From: Atriophallophorus winterbourni
Taxonomy: Eukaryota > Platyhelminthes > Trematoda > Plagiorchiida > Microphallidae
Direction: 5' to 3'
Assembly (NCBI GenBank): GCA_013407085.1
Contig: JACCGJ010020839.1
Location: 1-64,000 of the forward strand
DNA length: 64,000 nucleotides
Shown here: piece after piece, positions 44,089 through 54,705 of the stretch
Layout of the letters: each line of letters begins with the position of its first letter
How positions within the stretch are numbered: the first letter of the stretch is position 1
Made by a program: the position numbers and the translations under genes
The notes under the pieces: generated by a model
Told to the model about the DNA's origin: nothing
Database searches by the model: none
The model's input: the letters and a program-made list of their open reading frames with translations, nothing else

Positions 44089-44431
44089 ACTGATCCAGAA
44101 TAAAATTCGTAAATTGTGATAACGAGAATAATGACTTGCCAAATTTCGAACACCCGCGCTTTTATTACTGATAATAATACTGATACTGGCGGTATGTTCC
44201 TTCAGCCCTGGCGGTACGTTCAACTTTGTTGCATTTGCCACGTTCAGTTACAAACTTTTACGAATTTTCACCGTATCACAGTTGTACTGTAAAATAGAAA
44301 CTCTATTTTACTTATTCTCGAAAGTTTAAACACACGATTCATTATTGCACCTCTCGCTTATTAATTACTTCCGTAATGAAGTCAGTATTCTGTTTTAATC
44401 TTGCATCACCGTGTTTTAGCATTTTTCAACT

Positions 44432-45353
44432 ATGAATAATAAAACTGTTTGTATTAGCGTGAAATGTGGCAAAAAAGTAGCCAAAGTTATTGAGTGCAAT
44501 GCTTGCAAGCGTTGGGCTCACCCTGGCTGCTCAGCTATACATAAATCCCACTATGGGCTTTATGCGAAATTCCGCTGGCTTCCGTGGTATTGCAGTGATT
44601 GTCATAAAGCTGCCACTGAAGCCGCATTTGTGTACCACGAACGGCGATCTAGTTTGACGCTAGCAAGTGAGTCTGAATCCGTGTCCGACCAAACTTATGC
44701 ATCAGTCGCGCGGTCCAATTTAGTCCCTGTGCGGGCTTCGGCGGTTAACAAGGCCAAACATTCGAGCCAGTTATCCCGCCCTCCTGTGCCATCCACCTCA
44801 GTCAAGGCAAAAAATAAACCTAAGCCTTCTAAAAGGCGGGTGTCCAAGGGCTCTAAACCACCACTAACCGATGCTTACGTCACACTGGTCAAACAATCAC
44901 CTACTAGTCTTAGACTACCTTCACGAATGGTGTCCAATTCAGCAGGCACCCCAAGATGGCAGGCTAGGACTACTTATTCCGGTAAAAATGGTAAGCAACA
45001 TACAAATGTTGTCGGTTCCAACGCCATAGATCAAATTATTCTGGAGCTGAACAGTCTTCGGAAAAAAATGAACCATTACATGGCCCATCTTCGGCTCGGA
45101 AAAATAGAACTCGTAATGTTCTAGTTTTCAATCGTACCGAGCCCTTTATCAAGGAATCCAAATCTCGTAGAGATTTGGACCGCAGGTGTATCCACGATCT
45201 CTTTCGCATGGTTGGGATGAAGCCTTACACTCTCACGGTGCGAGTTCATCGTGTGGGTAGATGGAAGACGGACGACCGGCCTCGACCAATCCTAGTCGAT
45301 TTCAAATTTCAGGCAGATCGCGATGCGTTTTTGTCTGAGGCGAGACACATAAC
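44432..45353 (+). pseudogene. Family E ORF1, left part (interrupted by the Gypsy element)
   Basis: Starts at 44432 with a PHD-like Cys/His pattern (CNACKRWAHPGC, then WYCSDC), related to but distinct from family B ORF1. It has a Ser/Pro/Lys-rich middle. The first frame ends at 45124. The RRM-like part continues in another frame (45175-45353: RVHRVGRW, PILVDFKFQADRDAF), so there is a frameshift near 45090. At 45353 it is cut by the Gypsy LTR element and resumes at 49954. Confidence 0.75.
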
Positions 45354-45577
45354 TGTTATGTCTGTGCTGTACTGCTGTTGGCCCAGCCCGTGTGGTCAGA
45401 GAGAACGCAACCGTCACTCAACTCGTCTATTTACCGAATGCAAAGTGCATCACAAGTGAGCGAATGTGTGAATATCACAGTGAGCGAAAATCATAATTTG
45501 AATTCAAAATCGATCTTCATTGGTGAATAATCAATAGTTCGTTCACTGGCTATACAGCAGGGGGCGCCCTCCTAACA
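45354..45577 (-). repeat. 3' LTR of the Gypsy element
   Basis: 224 bp; partner 49729-49953. The flanking purine tract at 45578-45590 marks plus-strand priming. Confidence 0.95.
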
Positions 45578-45586
45578 CCTCCCCCT

Positions 45587-46834
45587 TTAAGCTCGGTTGT
45601 CGTATGACTTCATTTTCGGATTCACTTGTAGGCGGGTTACTGGAATACGTCTTCGATCAGTTCGTCTTCTTTGTCTGCATTCCGGAGAATTAATTCGAGG
45701 GTGATCTTCTTCCGTTGGCTTTGTTTGTTCTGGGCTTTTGAGGTTGAATTCACCCAGTAGGATTTCCAATGGAGTTTCCTGCATACTTGGGGAATTCCGT
45801 TTTGCACCTGACGCCCTTAGTTGGTTGGCATGTCGTACCCATGTTTCTTTTCCAACCATTATCTCGTAACAGACGTGGCCCACGATCTTGCTAACGATCC
45901 CCGGGGTCCATTTGATCTCATCACCACGGTAATCCTTGGCGAGGACATTTTGTCCGACCATAAATTTTCGGAGTTTTGCACCATTATGTCTATTACATTT
46001 GGCTTTCATTTTGAGATTTTTATTGGTATGATTCACCGTGTTTGGTCGCATGAGATCGAAGATGGTTCTCGGTTTTTGCCTTAGCATGACTTCCGCAGGC
46101 GATATGGCTCCAGGTACGTTAGGATTAGGTGTGATTCGGTAGAACGTCAAAAATTTCTGCAGAACGTCTTCCGTATTCCCTTCCCCCGCTGCTTTGAGCA
46201 TTGCTCGCTTGAAAGTGTCCACAAACCTCTCCACTTGTCCGTTCGATTGTGGGTGATATGGCGGTGTGCGGATGTGCTTCATACCATGTTGTCGGCAAAA
46301 TGAGCCGAACTCATTCGACGTAAATTGGCTTCCATTATCGGTCACCAATGTTTTTGGATAACCAAATCTAGCGAAAGTTTCTTGCAGCTTTTTGATTGTC
46401 GTCCGAGTTGTTGTGTTGGTGAGGGGGAAAACTTCTGGCCATTTGCTGTGTGAGTCCACCAGTAGGAGATACGATATTCCGTTCAGTGGGCCCGCGAAAT
46501 CAAAGTGAGTTCTTGACCAGGGTTCTGTGGGATTGGGCCATGTGTGTGGTTCACACTTTGTCGGTGATTTTAATGCCGATTGACATTTAGAACACGAGCT
46601 AACCAGGTTCTCAATGTGTGAATCCATAAGGGGCCAGTACACGAAGCTGCGCGCTAGCGCCTTCATACGATTTATTCCGGGATGACTTGTGTGGAATTGT
46701 TTGAGTACTGTCGAACGGAGTTTCTTTGGAATTACCACTCTATCCGAAAACATGAGACACCCGTCCACGATTGAAAGGAATTCTGACGATGTCGGAATTG
46801 TTGTAGTTCTGGGTCTTGTACAGATATTGGCCAT
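45587..46834 (-). CDS. Gypsy integrase
   Basis: The first ATG is probably in a shadow frame; family-like sequence begins at FLSIVDGCLMFSDRVV. The N-terminal HHCC finger spans FHTSHPGINRMK to SCSKCQ. The catalytic core has HFDFAGPL, TDNGSQF and QVERFVDTFK, giving the D, D, E triad. A GPY/F-like C-terminal domain follows (VGQNVLAKDYRGD, WTPGIVSKIVG, WVRHANQLR). In the nucleus it would join element DNA to the host chromosome, making the 5-bp duplication seen here. The frame differs from the RT frame it overlaps, which implies a single-base indel near 46770-46790. Confidence 0.88.
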   Translation of the reverse strand: MANICTRPRTTTIPTSSEFLSIVDGCLMFSDRVVIPKKLRSTVLKQFHTSHPGINRMKALARSFVYWPLMDSHIENLVSSCSKCQSALKSPTKCEPHTWPNPTEPWSRTHFDFAGPLNGISYLLLVDSHSKWPEVFPLTNTTTRTTIKKLQETFARFGYPKTLVTDNGSQFTSNEFGSFCRQHGMKHIRTPPYHPQSNGQVERFVDTFKRAMLKAAGEGNTEDVLQKFLTFYRITPNPNVPGAISPAEVMLRQKPRTIFDLMRPNTVNHTNKNLKMKAKCNRHNGAKLRKFMVGQNVLAKDYRGDEIKWTPGIVSKIVGHVCYEIMVGKETWVRHANQLRASGAKRNSPSMQETPLEILLGEFNLKSPEQTKPTEEDHPRINSPECRQRRRTDRRRIPVTRLQVNPKMKSYDNRA

Positions 46835-48318
46835 CTGGATTTGTGGTATTCAAATACCTTTTGGAGTACGGGGTCTTCTAATGTTGCATCTCGAATTTGG
46901 TCAACTGTTACCGGCAGTTTCATCATAGTGGTGGAAAGTAAACAACTCATGTCAGCATCCAGATTTGTTTGGGCTACCATGTCTTCTTCTATAGTGTTTT
47001 TTGTTATCAGTCTTGAGAGTGCATCCGCTTGTCCGATTTTCCCGGTAGAGATGTACTTTATGTCGAAATTATAGCCCAGCAGGATGGTTGACCATCGCTG
47101 TAGCCTGTTTGCTGTGTAGACAGGAATGCCCTTTTTTGATGCAAAGATAGCAAGCAACGGTTTATGGTCCGTCAGCAGCGTGAATTTTCGGCCGTATAGC
47201 ATCTTATGAAATTTCTTGATAGCGAAGATGATGGCAAGCGCCTCTTTCTCGATCTGGCTGTAATTCCGTTCAGCTGAGGTGAGTGATCGTGCTGCGTGAG
47301 CAATGGCTTTTTCGGTTCCATCCTTGAAAACATGTGAGATAACTGCACCGATTCCGTAGCTGGAAGCGTCCGAGGCTAGAACGATTGGGAGCCTTGGGTC
47401 GTAATGTGTCAGTAAAAGATCTGAGGTCAGCATCGACTTTATTTTCTCGAAAGCTTGTTGGGTCTCTTCTGACCATATCCAAGGGGTATCCTTCTTCAGT
47501 AGATTATTGAGAGGGCCGCGTAATTTGTGTAATGATGGTAAAAATTCGCCATAGTGGCTGACCAATCCGAGGAATGATCGCAATGTTGGGATATCATGTG
47601 GTGGTGGCATATTCTGAATTGCATCAATGTTTGATGGGTCTGGCCGTCGACCATGACGATCAATGATAAATCCGAGATATCTTATAGATTCCATGAAAAA
47701 TTCACATTTTTCGGCCCGTAAACGGAAGCCATATTCGTTTATGCGTTTGAGGACTTCCTTTATACGATCACGTAGTTCATCCACATTTGATCCGACTATG
47801 ATTATATCGTCGAGATAGGCAGCAGCATAGGGTAAACCTTGGAGCATGGTATCCATGACCTGTTGGAAGATAGCAGGTGCAGTCTTGACACCAAACGGTA
47901 AGCGTTGGTACTGGAAGAGCCCACGGTGAGTGTTGATGGTTAATAGCTCTCTTGATTCTTCAGCGACCTCAATTTGGAGGTAAGCTTCCGATAGGTCCAG
48001 TTTTGCAAAACACTGACCACCATTCAATCTGGCGAAGAGGTCTTCAGGAAGAGGTAGTGGATATTGATGATCTGCCAAGGATGCATTTAGACCAGTCGAA
48101 TAATCCGCGCAAACTCTCAGACTACCATTCGGTTTTTTGACAATCACAATTGGTGCTGCCCATGCTGAGTAGTTGACGGGTTTGATTACTCCGGCGGCTT
48201 GCAGTCTGTCAAGTTCTTTGTCGACGCTTTCCAAAAGAGCGTACGGTACGGGGCGTTTGGGACGAAATGTTGGGTTCGCATTCGGCTTCAAAGTCAGCTT
48301 TGCTGAAGTTTCCGGCAA
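46732..48318 (-). CDS. Gypsy reverse transcriptase and RNase H
   Basis: 528 residues. RT: FRPKRPVPYAL, GVIKPVNYSAWAAPIV, LRVCADYS, YPLPLPEDLFARL, FAKLDLSEAYLQ, LPFGVKTAPAIFQQ, YLDDIII (catalytic pair), YLGFIID. Connection: LRSFLGLVSHYGEF. RNase H: VLASDASSYGIGAV, YSQIEKEALAIIFA, TDHKPLLAIF. All key acidic residues appear present. It overlaps the gag-protease frame by 25 bases at 48294-48318 in a shifted frame, which fits a ribosomal frameshift or a mutation. The last residues run out of frame before the integrase. Confidence 0.9.
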   Translation of the reverse strand: MPETSAKLTLKPNANPTFRPKRPVPYALLESVDKELDRLQAAGVIKPVNYSAWAAPIVIVKKPNGSLRVCADYSTGLNASLADHQYPLPLPEDLFARLNGGQCFAKLDLSEAYLQIEVAEESRELLTINTHRGLFQYQRLPFGVKTAPAIFQQVMDTMLQGLPYAAAYLDDIIIVGSNVDELRDRIKEVLKRINEYGFRLRAEKCEFFMESIRYLGFIIDRHGRRPDPSNIDAIQNMPPPHDIPTLRSFLGLVSHYGEFLPSLHKLRGPLNNLLKKDTPWIWSEETQQAFEKIKSMLTSDLLLTHYDPRLPIVLASDASSYGIGAVISHVFKDGTEKAIAHAARSLTSAERNYSQIEKEALAIIFAIKKFHKMLYGRKFTLLTDHKPLLAIFASKKGIPVYTANRLQRWSTILLGYNFDIKYISTGKIGQADALSRLITKNTIEEDMVAQTNLDADMSCLLSTTMMKLPVTVDQIRDATLEDPVLQKVFEYHKSRWPISVQDPELQQFRHRQNSFQSWTGVSCFRIEW

Positions 48319-49310
48319 TATCCAAGGCCATCTTGGAAGACTTTCGGAAATTTGAGTTGAATCTGTTTTACCCAGTCATCTGTCGATTGATTCACGGCAT
48401 GGCACACAGTGTTCAGTGGGAAATCAAGCAACTTCAAATTTTCAAGCCAATCCAGGCCAAGGAGATTCAAGTTCGGATGCTTTGACACGTAACAGACACC
48501 TTCTAGTTGTGTGTCGTTGAAGGCAATACAGCAGGTAATCTGGCCAATGAGATTTAACTTTCCTCCAGATGCGCTGCGTGCAACATGACTGGTGGGATTT
48601 ATGTTTGGTTTGCCAACCGATCGCCAAGTGTCTTCCGATATTATAGTGATATCGGAGGCAGTGTCAACTTGAAAACGGGTGGGCGTACCATTTAGCGTGA
48701 CGGTAAGGTACTTCCGTCGATTTCTCACATCCCCTTGAAAGGTTGAAAAGACGGGATAAGAGCGATAAGTTTTATTATTGGAATGGTTCAGTACAGATTT
48801 CTTATTAAAATACTTCGCACGGCAGTAATTTTCTTTATGTCCCATTCTGTTGCAATTCTGGCATCTATGTTTCTTGAATGGGCAAAAACGTACAAAATGC
48901 CATTCTCCACATTGCCAGCACTTGGATGGGGGCTTGGGTTTTTGAGCTGTCTTGAGCAGCTTTGGTTGTCGTGGTAGATGCGAAGACGGTTGTTCAGTGT
49001 TCTTCTGTTTTGGTTGATGTACCGCCTGGATTGTAAAATTGTCGTGATGGTTCGATTGCACGAGAGCGGAGTCGTTTTTAATGTTCAAGAGACGTCGGTG
49101 TTCTTCTCCGATTGCTTGGAGTGTCATAGTCGGATCCTGCTCTAGACGATTCAGTAAGCGAGTCCGAATTTCCGTAAATCGCGAGGATCGCAGACTGCTG
49201 ATAAAAATGAGACATTTAAATTGATCCTCTGTCAGGGAGCGCAATTTGAAGCGTTCACACTCTCTATTAACGTCTCCCAGATGTGTCACAAAATCGGTTG
49301 TTTCATCCAT
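48294..49310 (-). CDS. Gypsy gag C-terminal region and protease
   Basis: 338 residues in the same frame as 49383-49715, separated only by a stop codon. There is a capsid-like helical region, then two zinc knuckles: CWQCGEWHFVRFC (CX2CX3HX4C) and CQNCNRMGHKENYC (CX2CX4HX4C). The aspartic protease follows, with RFQVDTASDITII. The usual D-T/S-G becomes DTAS, a variant found in some Gypsy proteases. The second protease motif is LNLLGLDWL. It would package RNA and mature the polyprotein. Confidence 0.85.
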   Translation of the reverse strand: MDETTDFVTHLGDVNRECERFKLRSLTEDQFKCLIFISSLRSSRFTEIRTRLLNRLEQDPTMTLQAIGEEHRRLLNIKNDSALVQSNHHDNFTIQAVHQPKQKNTEQPSSHLPRQPKLLKTAQKPKPPSKCWQCGEWHFVRFCPFKKHRCQNCNRMGHKENYCRAKYFNKKSVLNHSNNKTYRSYPVFSTFQGDVRNRRKYLTVTLNGTPTRFQVDTASDITIISEDTWRSVGKPNINPTSHVARSASGGKLNLIGQITCCIAFNDTQLEGVCYVSKHPNLNLLGLDWLENLKLLDFPLNTVCHAVNQSTDDWVKQIQLKFPKVFQDGLGYCRKLQQS

Positions 49311-49382
49311 GACTAAATTGAGACAGCGGTAACGAATATTGAAGAGAGACGATTGCTTGAGTGATTCGAATGTCTCTTCAAA

Positions 49383-49715
49383 TTAACGGTCGCGTGGGTT
49401 CTGTGGCAGAATTAAATTGCAATATTTGTCTAATTCCGCTGCACCCAATTTACGCAACAGCAGTCGAACTTCGCAGTCATCTCTCAGGTCCTTGAGGTCT
49501 ATCCGGAATATATCTTCATAACGCCGGAACCACTTGTCAAACGTCACATTATTTTCCGGGTCAAAGTGAAATTCCATTATGGATGACATGAGAGATTCAG
49601 TAGATGGAGATTTGGGATCATTTGCAGAAGAATTTCCTTCTTTTATCTGGAGTATTCGTTCGAGCAACTGTTGTAAAACTGACACTTCTGATTCAGCGGA
49701 CATCATGAAAAACAC
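49383..49715 (-). CDS. Gypsy gag N-terminal region
   Basis: 110 residues ending at TAA (49383-49385). FHFDPENNVTFDKWFRRYED is the start of the capsid domain. The next codons continue in frame to the zinc-knuckle protein, so the stop is most simply a single nonsense change in an otherwise complete gag. Confidence 0.75.
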   Translation of the reverse strand: MFFMMSAESEVSVLQQLLERILQIKEGNSSANDPKSPSTESLMSSIMEFHFDPENNVTFDKWFRRYEDIFRIDLKDLRDDCEVRLLLRKLGAAELDKYCNLILPQNPRDR

Positions 49716-49728
49716 CCCGTCGCCAAGT

Positions 49729-49953
49729 TGTTATGTCTGTGCTGTACTGCTGTTAGCCCAGCCCGTGTGGTCAGAGAGAACGCAACCGTCACTCAACTCG
49801 TCTATTTACCGAATGCAAAGTGCATCACAAGTGAGCGAATGTGTGAATATCACAGTGAGCGAAAATCATAATTTGAATTCAAAATCGATCTTCATTGGTG
49901 AATAATCAATAGTTCGTTCACTGGCTATACAGCAGGGGGGCGCGCTCCTAACA
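49729..49953 (-). repeat. 5' LTR of the Gypsy element
   Basis: 225 bp, about 99% identical to the 3' LTR. A diverged relative lies in slo intron 2 (20507-20703). Confidence 0.95.
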
Positions 49954-51045
49954 ATAACTAACGCCACTCTAGAAAAACTCCAAGTGAAGCCTGACAACCT
50001 TCCTTTTGATAGGAGGCAGTTCACTGTAGCTCCAACTGGGATTAATTTAGCTGTAGGGTCATCCTCTCCCCTTCAGCCTGATGCAAAGCCGATCGCTACT
50101 GCATCCACAACGATCGTACCGGTGCGTGCATCACCTATGATCTTGCTATCAGGTGCGCACGCCGATCTGCTTAGCTTGAATAAAGAAGGAAGCCAGTCAA
50201 GTTTTTCTAGTGGCAGCTCCCATGTTATTAATAAGGGCTCAATAGTCAGGCAACGTTTCATTAGCTTGAATGGCATAGGAAGTCAGTTAAGCCTTTCTAG
50301 TGGCAGCTCCAATGTTATGAATGAGGGCTCAATAGTTAGGCAACGTTCCATTACCGTCGTGCAAGTTGCACGCGTTATTGCTTTTCCCGCATTAAGCAGT
50401 ACGCTAAAAAACGTGAAGCTTCCTCGAGCGCTTCGACCGAGGGCCAAGCAGGGTTATTTTCAGAAGCACGCAAAACCAGCGCCCCAGTGCTGTACGCTGA
50501 TGTGTGCAGTATAAGGAATAAGTGGGCTGACCTCTCTCTTCGTGCGGCTGAGTTACACCCCCGGTTTATAGCGCTTTCTGAGACCTGGCTGTCCGCGCTT
50601 GACGATGTGCCGATAGACATCAGCGAGCAGTATCTCGTCATTATATGCGATAGACCGGGCGACAGGATAGGCGGTAGCGTTGCACTCCTCCTAGAGTATG
50701 ACTTGCACAATACAGGAACGGGTATATCCATAACCAGTGAAAACGTCCAAGTTGTTACGAGTATCCTGACTTGCTACAAGTCAGCTCTCGCAATTGTTTG
50801 TGTCTACGTCACACCCAGTGCAGCCCAGCAGGAGATTGCACAGCTGATTGAGACGCTCGACGGGTTGTTCCAATCAGCTCCCAGCGTACTTATCTTAGGT
50901 GATTTCAACCTCACAGACATAAATTAGGCCGTCTCTGTAGGTTTAGTCACCAAGCAATCCGAAATGTTTCTTTAATGGCTCCATGATCACGCGCTGCATC
51001 AGCATGTGAGTGATCCTACGAAGTTTCGTAATGGATGTACTCCAT
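49954..51045 (+). pseudogene. Family E element, right part: ORF1 tail and endonuclease
   Basis: It resumes ORF1 immediately after the Gypsy target duplication. The ORF1 tail contains a 90-bp in-frame tandem duplication (50173-50352, SLNxxGSQ...GSIVRQR). The endonuclease follows at 50487-50927 (SETWLSALDD, VCVYVTPS, LILGDFNLTDIN), ending at a stop. Faint homology continues to about 51045 and there is no RT. The 3' side is replaced by family D copy 2. Confidence 0.75.
50173..50352 (+). repeat. 90-bp tandem duplication in family E ORF1
   Basis: Two copies starting at 50173 and 50263; each encodes 30 residues with GSIVRQR near the end. Confidence 0.9.
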
Positions 51046-54000
51046 CCACTCTCTCCTCAGCATTCACGTCATAACTATCCTTCTTCAAGACCCTACCATT
51101 TTTCACTTCGATACGCGTCAGGTACCCTAGATCAGCGTCCCTCCATGAACGGGAACCCGTTTAATACCTACCTAGACCCTTTTCAAACCAGGTATATACC
51201 GATACAAAATTTTTCTCAGCAAAATTTTCTTCTTCATTACCGAAAGCCTTACTTAAATTAACACCATCAATTTCAGACCACTCATGTAAATCACTTCCGG
51301 ATACACATGTTAAGTATCCTAAAATTCATCTTCTATTATTTAATGCACGGTCAATTATCTCTAAGCTTCCTATCCTTCAACATTTCTTGATCTCAAACTG
51401 GTACGAAATAGTTCTCATCACAGAGACGTGGACATCTCATGACATTCCCAACGTTTCACTTGAACTAGGCAACTATTTCATGTTTCGTAAGGACCGCACC
51501 CACACCCGTGGTGGTGGTATTCTCATTTATGTTAATACAGCTTTTCCGGCAAAAATATACAGTTCTCATATGTTAGAAGATCTAGATGACTCAATTTGGA
51601 TCACCATACCCTCTCTTGATGCTCTCATAGGGTGCATCTATAACCCACCATCTCCTTCCACACTCACTATTGATAAGCTTATAAATGTAATTACTGAGGC
51701 ATCCATTGCCGTTCTCAGCAATAAAATTATTGCTGGGGATTTCAACATGCTATGCGTCAGCTGGAAATACCCCCACATTTCGAATAGATTTTCAGCATTC
51801 GCTAAAACGATTAATCTTTTAGGTTTCACACAATCTGTAAGTAAGCCTACAAGACTGTCCAGCATTTTAGACTTGATCTTCACTCTAGGTACTGATCCTA
51901 GCAACGTTGAAATTCCAGCTCCACTGCCCGGTTGCGACCACAATACGGTCACTTGCGTTCTGCGCCTTTTTCGGAAGCCGGCATATATTCACAATGATGA
52001 GAAAATTTATATCAACTGGACTAAGTTTTCGAATCTTCTCGGAGACAACGACTGGACTGAATTTTTTCTTTCTTCAGACTTTAATCGTATTTCTTCGATT
52101 TTCCATGATAACCTCTTAGCATGCCTTCGGAGTTCGTCTACCTCTCATATTAAAAGAAGTAAACATAACCCCATAACCCTTCTCGAAAAAAAGATTGCTC
52201 GTCTCTCTACTTCTGCGAATCATAAGTTTGACTTCTTCTCTGTTATACGCCGACATGAGCTATGTAACTCTCCCCCAGGTATTAAAATTCGCCTCCTAGA
52301 GCGTCAAGAAAGAAAGGCTTTAAGCAGTAATTCAAAATCTAAGTCTCTGAATTGTCTTACGAAGAATAGATGTATCTCATTAAAACGTGACATCTCTTCA
52401 ATTATTTATCAAAAAGACAATAAGGATGTAGTCACTACTGACCCGCCCACAATAAGTCAGGCTTTCTCTTCATTCTTCAGCAGCTCATTTAATAATAACA
52501 TTCACCATCCACCGTCAAACAATAACGTTACCTTAAATACTATTGACTCCTTTACTTTAACTTTAAAAGAAATAAAAGATATTTCCCGTCGAAGTTAAAT
52601 TTCTTACAAGCCCGATGGTGTAGGTTTTATATCAGCCATCCTATACAACAGCAGTGAAGATATTACCTTACTCTTATTAAATCGTTTTAATATTTCTCTC
52701 AAATCCGGAATCTTTCCAACTCATTGGAAACACTCGGTTATTATCCCTCGTTCAAAATCTGGTAATTTGAACCTCGTTACGAATTATCGTCCCAATAAAC
52801 ACACTCCTATTCTCTCTAGGTTATTTGAAAAGTAAATTAATAAATCTTTGTTGGACTACCTTGGCCCAGATGCGTTCTCCCCAGTTCAACATGGTTTCCT
52901 AAACCAAAAATCTTGTGCAACCTGCCAGTTAGAATATCTAGATCACATAACCAGTTCACTAGACCAAGGATTATCAGTGATTATTGTATTCCTAGACATA
53001 AGCAAGGCTTTCGATCGGGTTCCACATACGCTACTCCTTTTGAAGTTATCATATTTAGGTATTCATGGGCCTTTATTAAGCTGGTTTCATTCTTTTCTGT
53101 CTGATCGCACCTTTTCAGTTAGCGTTAACGGTGTTACTTCACCTAATCAGCCGATTCCAAGTGGCGTAATTCAGGGCTGCGTTCTAGGCCCCCTTTTTTC
53201 TCATTTATGGTAATGATCTGCAAAGTGTTGTGAACCACTCTCAACTCTTTATCTTCGCTGATGACATAGAAGTCGTCCTGTCATTTCCACCTAATGAAAT
53301 GTCACAAACTCTGATATCCCTTAACACTGATCTTGCATCTCTATCAAGCTGGGGCGCACAATGGGGATTAGAATTTTCGGCTCCTAAGACACACTATATG
53401 GGATTACGCTGCTTAATCCCCTGTGACACACTTACATTAAATGGCTCAACCATAACTTCTTCTGCAGAAGTTAGGGATCTCGGATTTAGGTATTCCTCTT
53501 CTCTGAACTTTAATGAGCAAGCAAGACATCTCCTCACGAGAGCACGACAAAACTTTGGTTTAATTAACCATAAATTCCTCTTACGTGAAAGTAAAATTGC
53601 ACTATATAAAATGAAGGTCCTGCCAATTCTTGATTATTGTAATATCATATATTCCCACATGGGGAGGCGTGATTCTTTTCTCTTAGAGAGACTTCAACGT
53701 AATTTCACCAAAATAACTTTGGGTTATTCTAACCCTTTGCCTTATCATGAAAGGTGTAATTTGCTGAGTGTCGAACCACTATGGCTACGCAGAATTCGTC
53801 TGAATCTGCTTCTTTTCTTCCGAATCATTACTCAACAGCGAGTTAAGCTTCAGTCTGGCATGCGCTTTCGCGATTATATTCAATATGATCTGCGTAATCG
53901 AACAAGGCTATTGAATATCCCTTTCTCTCTCGCTAAAGTTAGACGTAACTTCTTCTTAACTAGATATGCACAACTTTGGAATTCTCTTCCTCTTCATTTC

Positions 54001-54705
54001 CGTATATGCACATCTACAGGAAAATTTAAAACGCTTGTAGAAACTCTTACCGTTCACTCACTATCCCAAATCCTCAAGATAAACTCTTCTCCAGATATTC
54101 TATACACTCATGGGATCCCAGGTTTCTAATTCCACATCTTTCTCCACACATTAGTATATCATGATGTCTTATGGTATTCTCTGAATAACTGGCCATTCAA
54201 ATGTCAGGTTACCGGACCCTTAGATATCTTGTTACACATCTTCATCGTAACCGTTCGTTTTATAATCATTTTCACCATATAACCATATCCTCAACCGTTA
54301 TCTGCTTGTATATCTTCATATATTAGTATATCATGAGGTCTCTGGATAACTTGCCATTCAAGTGTCAGGTTACCGGACCCTAAAAATGCTTTTACACAAA
54401 TTAATCTTAACATTGCCTTCGATAACATTTTCTATACACCATTATCTATATAACTGTCTTTTATTTCTCACAAGGCCTAGAAATGTCTCATTTTTATCTA
54501 TTAATCAATTATTTATTTTAATTAATATTAAATATCTATCAAAAAATGAAGAAAAAACGTAAAAAAAAACGTAAAAAACTAAAAAAACATCGTTTTTTTA
54601 ATGTACATTCTTAATTTTTAAATGATGTACTATTTTACTTTGATGACCTCTCACCGTGCTGGTAAAAAGAAAATCTTTCATTATATTCCAGTGTCTTCGA
54701 ATAAC
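51045..54705 (+). pseudogene. CR1-like element, family D copy 2 (5'-truncated, inactive)
   Basis: Begins in the last part of ORF1 (to 51261, LDQRPSMNGNPFNTY). ORF2 follows in pieces: endonuclease and linker 51387-52598, a stop after ISRRS where copy 1 has lysine, a further stop near 52833, palm 52848-53213 ending in a frameshift after VLGPLF, then FADDIE and the thumb and C-terminus 53230-54129. The order matches copy 1 throughout. The 3' UTR runs to about 54705 and is more diverged, with an extra partly duplicated segment near 54310-54390. Confidence 0.85.

Larger units (their letters stand above)
39173..44100 (-). mobile_element. CR1-like element, family D copy 1 (both ORFs intact)
   Basis: Minus strand: ORF1 (42847-44088), a short gap, ORF2 (39977 to about 42805), then a long 3' UTR. 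The proximal 3' UTR is present twice in tandem (39242-39574 and 39575-39905). Family C interrupts its distal part, and the end is probably the (AAT)n tract at 37373. The 5' end is near 44100-44280; family E starts on the other strand just beyond. Of the three D copies in the window this is the only one without coding damage. Confidence 0.8.
45354..49953 (-). mobile_element. Ty3/Gypsy LTR retrotransposon, nearly intact
   Basis: The LTRs at 45354-45577 and 49729-49953 begin TG and end CA on the minus strand, and differ at about three positions. The target duplication is ATAAC (45349-45353 and 49954-49958). A polypurine tract (minus aaagggggagg) abuts the 3' LTR, and a TGGCGAC primer-site-like sequence lies just inside the 5' LTR. 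The minus-strand order is gag, zinc knuckles, protease, RT, RNase H, integrase, as in Metaviridae. One in-frame stop in gag and one frameshift between RNase H and integrase are seen. It sits inside ORF1 of a family E element. Confidence 0.93.

Noticed and set aside
44089..44241. 51-residue N-terminal extension of family D ORF1
   Set aside because: The sequence is not protein-like and the ATG at 44088 precedes the coiled-coil region directly.
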